DNA of 36,293 nt from a virus: the IMG/VR virus record IMGVR_UViG_3300034101_004226, positions 1 through 36,293 of that record. The stretch is one strand, 5' to 3'. Both the position numbers and the translations under genes were made by a program. This document shows positions 24,310 through 31,311 of the stretch, in pieces; the stretch's first letter is position 1; each line of letters begins with the position of its first letter. The notes under the pieces were generated by a model, which worked only from the letters and a program-made list of their open reading frames with translations, did not search any database and had not been told where the DNA came from.

Positions 24310-24936
24310 ATGCCGCTCCAGCGCATAACCGCACCATCCATTGAGCCGGTCACTCTGGCCGAGGCCAAGGCCCATTTGCGTGTTGATTTTGCCGACGACG
24401 ATGCGCTGATTGCTGCATTGATCGCCGCCGCACGGCTCCACGCTGAAATGCTGACTGCGCGCAGTTTTATCACGACGCGCTGGAAGCTCATTCTCGACTG
24501 CTTTCCGGGCCCGAGCCTGATCGGCGTTCCCTATGGCGAAGCATTTACGCTGCCGGGCCACGCTATCTTGCTACCCAAGTCGCCGGCTGCGTCTGTCATC
24601 AATATTCAGTATCTCGATATGGGCAGCGCGCTGCAGACGATGCCAAGCACGGATTACGTGGCTGACCTGGCCTGCGAGCCGGCGCGCATCACACCGGTAT
24701 TTGGCAAGATTTGGCCAGTCAGTCTGCCCCAGATCGGCGCCGTATCCGTCACCTTTGACGCTGGCTACGGGGCCACAGCAGATACCGTACCAGAAGGTAT
24801 CAAAAGTTGGATCAAGCTGCGCGTTGGCAGCCTCTACGAACACCGCGAGAGCGTTGCCCTGCTGGCGCGCGGAAAGATCGAGCCGCTGCCGTTTATCGAT
24901 GGACTGCTAGATCCGTATGAGGTGGTCACGCTATGA
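24310..24936 (+). CDS. Head-tail connector, gp6-like
   Basis: A 208-aa protein. The opening TLAEAKAHLRVDFADDDALIA and the helix LIAAARLHAEMLTARSF are the hallmark of phage gp6-like (PhiE125 gp8 type) head-tail connectors. A central strand region (RWKLILDCF) and a late VTFDAGYG block are also typical, and the C-terminal helix carries LRVGSLYEHRE. It attaches below the portal. The stop overlaps the next start (ATGA). Confidence 0.93.
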   Translation: MPLQRITAPSIEPVTLAEAKAHLRVDFADDDALIAALIAAARLHAEMLTARSFITTRWKLILDCFPGPSLIGVPYGEAFTLPGHAILLPKSPAASVINIQYLDMGSALQTMPSTDYVADLACEPARITPVFGKIWPVSLPQIGAVSVTFDAGYGATADTVPEGIKSWIKLRVGSLYEHRESVALLARGKIEPLPFIDGLLDPYEVVTL

Positions 24937-25286
24937 CTATCGGGCTGCGAGCAGGCGATCTGCGCCGCCGAATAACGATCCAGCAGCGCAGTGCATCGAT
25001 TGATGCCGTTGGCGGCCAATCGATCAACTGGAATGACGTGGCCACCGTGTGGGCATCCATCGAGCCGTCGGCTGGTCGTGAATTGATGACGGCCCAGAAA
25101 ATGAATATCGATAACCCGGCGACGATCACGATCCGCTGGCAATCATCGTTTGCGGACCCGAAAGCGGTGGCAGCCATGCGGGTGATCTACGGATCCCGGA
25201 TCTTCAATATTCATTCAGCCGTGAATCAGGACGAGCGTAATCGCGTCCTCGTTTTGCTCGCATCGGAAGGACTCAATGATGGGTAA
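24933..25286 (+). CDS. Head closure (head-tail adaptor) protein
   Basis: A 117-aa all-beta protein of the phage head-tail joining family (SPP1 gp16-like). It starts with GLRAGDLRRRITIQQRS, then VATVWASIEPSAGREL, and ends with FNIHSAVNQDERNRVLVLL. It seals the portal channel after packaging and receives the tail. The gene overlaps the connector stop and the following gp10-like gene. Confidence 0.92.
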   Translation: MTIGLRAGDLRRRITIQQRSASIDAVGGQSINWNDVATVWASIEPSAGRELMTAQKMNIDNPATITIRWQSSFADPKAVAAMRVIYGSRIFNIHSAVNQDERNRVLVLLASEGLNDG

Positions 25287-25767
25287 AACGCAACATGTGG
25301 CTGGCCTCGCCGATCTCGCCGCCGCCTTGCGCGAACTTCCTCAGCGCATTGGTCGCAACGTGCTGCGTGGCGCGGTAGCCGCTGGCGCTGCTGAGATACG
25401 CAAGGACGCCAAGAACAAGGCGCCTCAATACACCGGGCGTATCGCAGACGGGCATCCGCCGCCCGGGACATTGAAGCGCGCGATCTATCAGAAGCAGATC
25501 AATGAGCTATCAGACGCTCAACGTCAGGTGTTCTTCGTCGGTGTGCGCCAAGGCAAGAAGTACCGCAAGCAGGGTAAGAAGGGTGACAAATCGCAGGACG
25601 CCTACTACTGGAAGTTCGTCGAATTTGGCACATCGAAGATGAGTGCTCGGCCCTTCCTGCGCCCGGCCTTCGAAGCTTCGAAACTTCAGGCCGTTGATCG
25701 CATACAGGAATACATGGCCGAGCGCATTCCCCGCGAAGTCGAAAAACTGCCGGGTGCCAGCAAGTGA
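25276..25767 (+). CDS. HK97 gp10-like tail completion/morphogenesis protein
   Basis: A 163-aa protein. The segment LADLAAALRELPQRIGRNVL followed by AAGAAEIRKDAKNKAP is diagnostic of the HK97 gp10 family, and the later WKFVEFGTSKMSARPFLRPAF block is its second signature. A GGA site precedes the start; ATG codons at 25276 and 25279 are equivalent candidates. It belongs to the connector-tail joining set and overlaps the DUF3168 gene by four bases. Confidence 0.92.
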   Translation: MMGKTQHVAGLADLAAALRELPQRIGRNVLRGAVAAGAAEIRKDAKNKAPQYTGRIADGHPPPGTLKRAIYQKQINELSDAQRQVFFVGVRQGKKYRKQGKKGDKSQDAYYWKFVEFGTSKMSARPFLRPAFEASKLQAVDRIQEYMAERIPREVEKLPGASK

Positions 25768-26111
25768 GTATCGACGATCGCATTCAGGTGCTATTGAATC
25801 CGCTGGCCAGTGGAGGCGCATTTCAAGATATCGCGATACAGGGCGCGGTAACGCCTTACATCGTCTGGATGATGGTTACGTCGACCACGAATAACTCCCT
25901 GGCCGGTGCGTCGGATGTGCAGAACACACGGTTGCAGATCGATTGCTATGCAGCCACGCAGGCATCCCGCAAGGCACTGGCCGATTCGGTTGTCACCGCG
26001 CTGGCGGCGGCGGATTTTCAAAACGTGCAATTGACAAGCCAGAACCTCTATGAGCAGGACGTGAAGCTATTTCGCGCTCTGCTCGAGTTTTCCGTCTGGT
26101 CGGCCGGTTAG
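25764..26111 (+). CDS. DUF3168 tail completion protein
   Basis: A 115-aa protein starting with GTG at 25764, overlapping the previous stop. It shows the DUF3168 pattern: IDDRIQVLLNPL, then VTPYIVWMMVT, and NTRLQIDCYAATQASRKALADSV, with a terminal LEFSVW strand. The family terminates the tail tube at the head-proximal end. It closes the connector cluster and is followed by a terminator. Confidence 0.9.
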   Translation: MSIDDRIQVLLNPLASGGAFQDIAIQGAVTPYIVWMMVTSTTNNSLAGASDVQNTRLQIDCYAATQASRKALADSVVTALAAADFQNVQLTSQNLYEQDVKLFRALLEFSVWSAG

Positions 26112-26130
26112 CCGAACCAACCCACCACCG

Positions 26131-26151
26131 GCCGCCTTCGGGCGGCTTTTT
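26131..26151 (+). terminator. UUCG-loop terminator before the tail-tube gene
   Basis: GCCGCC (26131-26136), loop TTCG and GGCGGC (26141-26146), followed by five T. A classic tetraloop terminator located 18 bp before the tail-tube ATG. Confidence 0.85.
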
Positions 26152-26168
26152 CATTTGGAGAAGGCGAT

Positions 26169-26813
26169 ATGACTTCGACTGCAATTTCTGCGCAGGGTTC
26201 GACCCTGCAAATTGGCACTGGCAGCGGCGGTGCCAAGACTATTTCTGGCATTGCCGTTGGCTATCCAACGATCATCACCTCGACTGCCCACGGTCTCAAC
26301 AACGGCGACGTCGTCACGCTGGCCGCATTGACCGGCGCGGATGCGGCCCTGCTCAACGGGCAAACCGTCTCGATCTCAAATAAGACGGCGAATACGTTTG
26401 CCGTCAGTATCGACACCACTGGCAAGACGATTACTGCCGGCAGCGGCACGGCGACACCAACAACCTGGACGCAGGTGAAGAACCTGAAATCGTTTAGCGG
26501 CTTCGATGGCCAGGCCTCTGAACTCGATCGGTCGAACCTTGACAGTACCGCAAAGGAGTTTGTGCTCGGCCTCGTCGATTACGGTCAATTCAGCATCGAC
26601 ATCGATTACGACTATACCGATGCTGGCCAGGCAGCGCTGGTCGCCGCGCAGGTATCTGGTGCACTCAAGACCTTCAAACTGACGTTGCCCGACGCACACA
26701 CCGCAACCTTTGCCGCTTATGTGAAGCGCCTGCCGGCAGCGGGTGGCGTCGATCAGATTGTCAAGCGCAACGGCGCGACCTTACGGATTTCCGGCACGAT
26801 CACCTGGGCTTAA
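26169..26813 (+). CDS. Major tail tube protein
   Basis: A 214-aa protein with a strong GGAGAAGG site. The N-terminus is a glycine/threonine-rich region with an inserted repeat-like domain (residues 25-95, TSTAHGLNNGDVVTLAALTG). The C-terminal part has the tube fold: LKSFSGFDGQASELDRSNLD, then DYGQFSIDIDYDY and a terminal ISGTITW strand. Position before the chaperones and the tape measure makes the assignment firm. The insert may be a surface-exposed Ig-like or decoration module. Confidence 0.9.
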   Translation: MTSTAISAQGSTLQIGTGSGGAKTISGIAVGYPTIITSTAHGLNNGDVVTLAALTGADAALLNGQTVSISNKTANTFAVSIDTTGKTITAGSGTATPTTWTQVKNLKSFSGFDGQASELDRSNLDSTAKEFVLGLVDYGQFSIDIDYDYTDAGQAALVAAQVSGALKTFKLTLPDAHTATFAAYVKRLPAAGGVDQIVKRNGATLRISGTITWA

Positions 26814-26816
26814 ACC

Positions 26817-27161
26817 ATGCTTGATAAAAACGCGATTCTTTCAGCACAAGACATTAAAACGGAAACCGTCACTGTCACCGAGTGGAATGGCTCGGTTGGA
26901 GTCCGTACGCTTTCTGCGACCGATCTACTCAGCTTCTGGGATTCGTGCCGTGATGCTGCGGGCGAACTCGTCCGTGACCGCGTGCAGCCAGCGCTACTGG
27001 CGCGCACCTTGGTCGGCGATGATGGCGCCCGGATCTTCAACGACGAAGACATCGGCGCGCTGATGACGAAGTCGGCTGGCGCGGTTGCCAAGTTGTTCGA
27101 AGCCGCACAGCGCTTGAACGGGCTTGGCGGCGCTGCGGAGGATGCAACAAAAAACGGGTAA
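26817..27161 (+). CDS. Tail assembly chaperone, short form (gpG-like)
   Basis: A 114-aa protein corresponding to lambda gpG. The N-terminus has VTEWNGSVGVRTLSATDLL, and a helical middle (SFWDSCRDAAGEL, residues 40-60) precedes FNDEDIGALMTKSAGAVAKL. Near its end lies a slippery heptamer that allows a longer product (see the fusion entry). Chaperones coat the tape-measure protein during tail assembly and are absent from the finished virion. The start directly follows the tube gene. Confidence 0.9.
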   Translation: MLDKNAILSAQDIKTETVTVTEWNGSVGVRTLSATDLLSFWDSCRDAAGELVRDRVQPALLARTLVGDDGARIFNDEDIGALMTKSAGAVAKLFEAAQRLNGLGGAAEDATKNG

Positions 27162-27514
27162 GCCGGCCGGAGCGCCGGTTCCTGTTTCGCCTTTGCATAC
27201 GGCTTGGGTATCCGCACCCAGATCATCTGCTCGCGCAAATCGATGCCCACCAGCTTGCCGAATGGCGTGCGTTCTATGACCTCGAACCCTGGGGCGAAAT
27301 GCGCGAGGACTTCCGGGCCGGGCAAGTATGCGCGACGGTTGCCAATTACGCCGGGAAGATGCGCGGCGAAGGTGTCAGCCCGGCGAATCCTGCTGAGTTT
27401 ATGCCGTCACTGAGGGAACTTAGCCACTCACAGGACGGCAGGCCAATCTTGCTGCCTGACCGCAAAGCCCACGCGGCACTGCTGCGCAAAACCATTTTCA
27501 ACAAGGACGACTGA
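26817..27514 (+). CDS. Tail assembly chaperone, frameshift fusion (gpGT-like)
   Basis: The 232-aa product arises by a -1 shift at A AAA AAC (27149-27155). After about 113 residues in the gpG frame, reading continues from CGG at 27155 in the -1 frame to TGA at 27512. The extension reads KRVSRPERRF, then RLGYPHPDHLLAQIDAHQL and EWRAFYDLEPWGE, typical of the gpT domain that binds tube and tape measure. The extension has no independent start near its beginning. It ends two bases before the tape-measure ATG. Confidence 0.9.
27149..27178 (+). promoter_or_regulatory. Programmed -1 frameshift signal
   Basis: The heptamer A AAA AAC (27149-27155) is in the correct phase at the end of the gpG frame, and the gpG stop TAA follows at 27159. 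A stem CCGGC (27163-27167) and GCCGG (27174-27178) starts seven bases after the heptamer and can act as the stimulating hairpin. Both the site and its context match tail-chaperone frameshift signals in siphoviruses. Confidence 0.85.
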
Positions 27515-27516
27515 CC

Positions 27517-29706
27517 ATGTCGCAAGACTTCGGCACACTGGGTCGGCTGGTGGTTTCGCTTGAAGCGAACCTCGTGCAGTTTGAAGCCGGGCTCAACAAG
27601 GCCGAATATCAAATGCAGCAGTTCGGCGAGCGCATGGACACCCTTACCAGCAAGGCAGGGAGTGCGTTGAAGGGGCTTGCGGCAACCGCTGTCGCAGCAT
27701 TTACCTTCGATGCCATCGTCAGCGGCGTCGAGAAGGCAATCGCAGCAGCGGCTGAGCTGGAACAGATGTCACAGAAAGCCGGCGTCTCGGTCGAGGCGCT
27801 ATCCGGCTTGAAGTCGGCAGCGAAGCTATCCGGCACGGCGCTTGAAGAAGTCGTAAGCAGCCTGCAAAAACTCGACAAGGCCATGATCGAGGCCGAATCA
27901 GGCAGCCAGAAGCAGGCCTCGACATTCAAGGCGCTCGGTATATCGATGTCTGATCTGAAAACCTTGTCTCCCGATGAGGTCATGCTCAAGGTCGCGAAGT
28001 CCCTCGACCAGGTGCAATCGGGCAGCGAGCGCGTCGCCGCAGCCCAGATCCTCTTCGGCAAAGCTGGCGCAAATTTGCTGCCGATGTTGCATGACTTGGC
28101 GACTCAGGGAGAAATCGTCGCCAAGGTGACCACCGAACAAGCCGCAATGGCTGATCAATATGAGCGGTCATTGATCGCACTCGACAGTCGTAAGAAGGCT
28201 CTTTACAACACGATCGCCATGGCATTGCTGCCGACGATGGTCGATGTCGTCGATGCGTTCTCGAAGTCGGACTCGGTCGTCGGCCGATTGAATAAGACGG
28301 CAAAGGACCTCGCTGCCGATAACACGATCCAGAGTTGGGCACGCACTGCCGCGACCGGCGTGGCGTTCGTCGTCGATGTCTTCGACGGTCTCACTCGCGT
28401 CGTCCAGATCGTTGGCAAGGCCATCGCTGCAACCGCGGCCGACGTGACCAGTTTTGTGGGGGGATTTGCGGGGCTCGGAATTACGTTCAAACAGGGCGGT
28501 CTTGATGCCGTTAAGTCGCAGATTTCGGGTGCATTCTCCGAAATCAAGTCGCATGGGGACGAGTTTTCCAAAGACCTTGATGCGATTCTCGGTAAGCAAT
28601 TTTTCAGCGACAAGCTGGCCAGCGAATTCGCCGCGCGTGATGCAGGGCAAAAGACTCCGACCGAAAAGCCGCGCAATGTCGCACTTGGCCTGGGTGAGAA
28701 GGTCGGCAATGGATCGAGCGCGTTTGAAAACTTCCTGCTCGAACTCGAACGCCAGGCAACGAAGTTGGAATCTGGACTCATCCCAGAGCTCACACTCAAA
28801 GCGCAGCAAATGGCAAGCAAAGAGGGTAAGGATGCCGTCCGCGCGGCACCCGGTATCGCTGCCGTACAGGCCGCCGAGGAAAAGAAATTTGCCGACCAGT
28901 ACGTCGATAGCCTGAAAAAGCAATCCGAGGCACAGGACTTTAGCCTGCTGCTCGTCGGCAAGACCGCGCACGAACAGGAATTGCTGAATATCCAGCACAA
29001 AGTCGATGTCGACTTGCAGGTCGCATTGCAGAACGAGACGCGCAAGCTCGGCCCTCTGACCGAGGAAACGCAGCAAAAGATGGCGACGGCGACGCAGCAG
29101 GCAGCCAACAAGATGATCGCCGCGGCAAACGCGCGATACGACGCCGAACGCAAATGGGAAACCGGCGCAAAGTCGGCGATGCAAAGCTACATCGAGATAG
29201 CTGGCAACGCCGCGGCTCAGGCTAACAAACTTTACACCGATGCCTTCAAGGGTATGGAGGACGCCCTGGTCAATTTCGTCAAGACCGGCAAGCTGGATTT
29301 CAAGTCAATGGCCGACTCGATCATTTCAGATCTGATCCGCATTCAAATCCAGAACAACATCACGAAAAATCTGTCGGCCGCGGTTGATGCCGCTGGGGGC
29401 TTTGGCGGTTTCTTTGGCTCGATTGCGTCTTCCATTGGATCGGGGATCAAGAACATGCTGCCATCGTTCGACGTTGGCACCGACTACGTCCCGAACGACA
29501 TGGTCGCGATGGTCCACAAGGGCGAAAAGATCGTTCCCGCATCGCAGAACGCAGGTAGCAATGGCAGCACACCGGTCAATATCAATTTCAACGTGCAGGC
29601 CATCGACGCGAACTCGTTTCGCTCGACCCTGGCGTCGAATCAGAACGTAATCGTCGGCATCGTCCGACAGGCGTTCACGAAACGTGCGATTACTAGCCCG
29701 ATCTGA
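27517..29706 (+). CDS. Tail tape measure protein
   Basis: A 729-aa protein, long and helical. The opening GTLGRLVVSLEANLVQFEA and LNKAEYQMQQFGERM are typical of tape measures. Long helices follow (residues 60-230), then a hydrophobic segment (residues 265-330: AATGVAFVVDVFDGL and FVGGFAGLGITF). A late coiled region and a C-terminal part (DVGTDYVPNDMVAMVHKGE) complete it. It sets tail length; at roughly 0.15 nm per residue this predicts a tail of about 110 nm. No peptidase motif is evident. Confidence 0.95.
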   Translation: MSQDFGTLGRLVVSLEANLVQFEAGLNKAEYQMQQFGERMDTLTSKAGSALKGLAATAVAAFTFDAIVSGVEKAIAAAAELEQMSQKAGVSVEALSGLKSAAKLSGTALEEVVSSLQKLDKAMIEAESGSQKQASTFKALGISMSDLKTLSPDEVMLKVAKSLDQVQSGSERVAAAQILFGKAGANLLPMLHDLATQGEIVAKVTTEQAAMADQYERSLIALDSRKKALYNTIAMALLPTMVDVVDAFSKSDSVVGRLNKTAKDLAADNTIQSWARTAATGVAFVVDVFDGLTRVVQIVGKAIAATAADVTSFVGGFAGLGITFKQGGLDAVKSQISGAFSEIKSHGDEFSKDLDAILGKQFFSDKLASEFAARDAGQKTPTEKPRNVALGLGEKVGNGSSAFENFLLELERQATKLESGLIPELTLKAQQMASKEGKDAVRAAPGIAAVQAAEEKKFADQYVDSLKKQSEAQDFSLLLVGKTAHEQELLNIQHKVDVDLQVALQNETRKLGPLTEETQQKMATATQQAANKMIAAANARYDAERKWETGAKSAMQSYIEIAGNAAAQANKLYTDAFKGMEDALVNFVKTGKLDFKSMADSIISDLIRIQIQNNITKNLSAAVDAAGGFGGFFGSIASSIGSGIKNMLPSFDVGTDYVPNDMVAMVHKGEKIVPASQNAGSNGSTPVNINFNVQAIDANSFRSTLASNQNVIVGIVRQAFTKRAITSPI

Positions 29707-29708
29707 TC

Positions 29709-30308
29709 ATGGCTCAATTCCCGACATCACCGTCGCCAACATCACTCAAGATCGGCAGCAATCAGCCGACGCTCGTTTCGACCGCGCATTCGCTACAGCG
29801 CCAGGTGCGATCCCGAGGGGGGCATCGCTGGCTCATTTCGGCCGCCTGGGCGATATTGCGCCGCGCCGAGTGGGCAGCGTTCTTTGGATTCGCTCAGGCG
29901 CAGCGCGGCCAGTACTGCACGTTTTCATACGTGTTGCCCGGTAACCTATCGAACGCCCAGGGCGTCGCATCGGGTTCTCCGCTCGTCAATGGCGGATCGC
30001 AATCCGGCCGGAGCGTCGTCACGGATGGTTGGTCCGCGAGCATCACCGGCATCATGAAAGCCGGTGATTTCGTCAAGTTCAATGGCCACAACAAGGTCTA
30101 CATGCTCACCGCCGACGTGAATAGCAATGGCAGCGGACAAGTGACACTCGCCATCGAGCCGGCTCTGTTCGTCAGTCCGTCGGATAACGAGTCGATCATC
30201 GTATCGAACGTCCCGTTTACTGTCGCATTTTCCAGTGATGGCCGGTCCTCGAATGTCGCACCAGGCGGGCTCTACGACTTCTCCGCCGACATGATCGAGG
30301 TGCCGTGA
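29709..30308 (+). CDS. Distal tail (Dit-like) protein
   Basis: A 199-aa beta-rich protein just after the tape measure: short strands (STAHSLQRQVR), an aromatic RRAEWAAFFGFAQAQRGQY block, and a C-terminal half with VKFNGHNKVYMLTADV and VPFTVAFSSDG. In GTA- and lambda-like tails this slot encodes the distal-tail protein that joins the tube to the hub. I cannot name a Pfam family with certainty. It overlaps the next start (TGATG). Confidence 0.7.
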   Translation: MAQFPTSPSPTSLKIGSNQPTLVSTAHSLQRQVRSRGGHRWLISAAWAILRRAEWAAFFGFAQAQRGQYCTFSYVLPGNLSNAQGVASGSPLVNGGSQSGRSVVTDGWSASITGIMKAGDFVKFNGHNKVYMLTADVNSNGSGQVTLAIEPALFVSPSDNESIIVSNVPFTVAFSSDGRSSNVAPGGLYDFSADMIEVP

Positions 30309-30868
30309 TGGATCGCGGCGCATCGGCTTCTGTCGTCGCGCAGCTCGGTGCCGCAGCGAATGAACCCTGTCACCTGTTCGAGTTATACCTCGACGATCAA
30401 ACGGTTCGCACGACCGACGCCTATCGCAATCTCGTATGGGGCGGCAACACCTACGTCGGTGCGGGCTCACTGCTGGGGTTCGACGGCATCGAGGAAAGTG
30501 CGACGCTGCAAGTCACGACGGCACGCGTTCAATTGACCGGCGTCTTGCAAGACTCGATTTCGCTGCTGCTGTCGCACAACTACATCGACCGCCGCGTTGT
30601 CATCTACAAGGCGTTCATCCACGGCGCCGGGGTTGTCGTCGATCCGATCCCGATATTCGACGGTCGCGCCGACTCGCCAATGATCGAGGAAAACCCGGAA
30701 GCTGGCACGTGCACAGTCACCCTGGCTGCCGCGCAGCATTGGATCGACTTTGAGCGACTGCCGGGGCGGCACACCAACAACGCCGAGCAGCAGATTTGGT
30801 TCCCCGGCGACAAGGGGTTCGAGTTTGTGTCGAGTCTTAACCAGCAGATAAAGTGGGGTGCCGCGTGA
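30308..30868 (+). CDS. Tail hub protein, DUF2163-like
   Basis: A 186-aa protein from the ATG at 30308. It shows LFELYLDDQTVRTTDAYRN, a WGGNTYVGAGSLLGF segment, an RRVVIYKAFI strand and an IPIFDGRADSPMIEE segment, the pattern of the DUF2163/phage tail hub family. In gene transfer agents a DUF2163 protein precedes an NlpC/P60 peptidase and the large tip protein; the same order is seen here. The end overlaps the peptidase start (GTGA). Confidence 0.75.
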   Translation: MDRGASASVVAQLGAAANEPCHLFELYLDDQTVRTTDAYRNLVWGGNTYVGAGSLLGFDGIEESATLQVTTARVQLTGVLQDSISLLLSHNYIDRRVVIYKAFIHGAGVVVDPIPIFDGRADSPMIEENPEAGTCTVTLAAAQHWIDFERLPGRHTNNAEQQIWFPGDKGFEFVSSLNQQIKWGAA

Positions 30869-31311
30869 AGATCGAGCATTGGGTAACCGCATTGCACGCT
30901 CGCGCGCAGGAACTACTCGGCACGCCGTTCAAGTATGGCGTCACTGACTGCCCCATGGTTTGCCTGATGATGCACGATGCCATGAGCAGCAAGGCTGAGG
31001 CAGACGTACATCGTGGCAACTGGTCGGATCGCAAGACCGGCCTCGACTACGTTCTTCGCACCGGCAACAGTCTCGAAAACGTGCTGCGCGGTCTTGGTTG
31101 CACCGATGTTGCTGTCGGGTTTCAACAGGTCGGCGACTTTATCCTGACTATTACTGCCGACGGATGGGTGCGCGGGCATGTTTGCCTGGGCGAGAAAGTC
31201 ATTAGCGCGGATCGCGACAACGGCGTCAGTCTCTACGGCACCGTCGAGATACTAAAGCTGCCGGACCACACGCATAAGATTTTTAGGTTGCCAGCATGGT
31301 CGCCGCAGTAG
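30865..31311 (+). CDS. NlpC/P60-like tail peptidase (DUF6950-like)
   Basis: A 148-aa protein with a GTG start. The motif TPFKYGVTDCPM near residue 23 has the cysteine of NlpC/P60-type hydrolases, and a histidine follows in GWVRGHVCLG (about residue 100). DUF6950 proteins are phage tail-tip relatives of these peptidoglycan-cutting enzymes. It would open the cell wall at infection or plug the tail tip. It overlaps the tail-tip gene by 16 bp. Catalytic activity is not certain from sequence alone. Confidence 0.78.
   Translation: MKIEHWVTALHARAQELLGTPFKYGVTDCPMVCLMMHDAMSSKAEADVHRGNWSDRKTGLDYVLRTGNSLENVLRGLGCTDVAVGFQQVGDFILTITADGWVRGHVCLGEKVISADRDNGVSLYGTVEILKLPDHTHKIFRLPAWSPQ

Noticed and set aside
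24029-24328. 99-aa plus-strand frame overlapping the small head gene
   Set aside because: It is rich in Arg, Met and Ala from an out-of-frame reading of the alanine-rich gene at 23995-24303, which has the ribosome site.
28168-29184. 338-aa minus-strand reading frame opposite the tape measure
   Set aside because: A shadow of the tape-measure gene; it has no recognisable domain and runs against the late operon.
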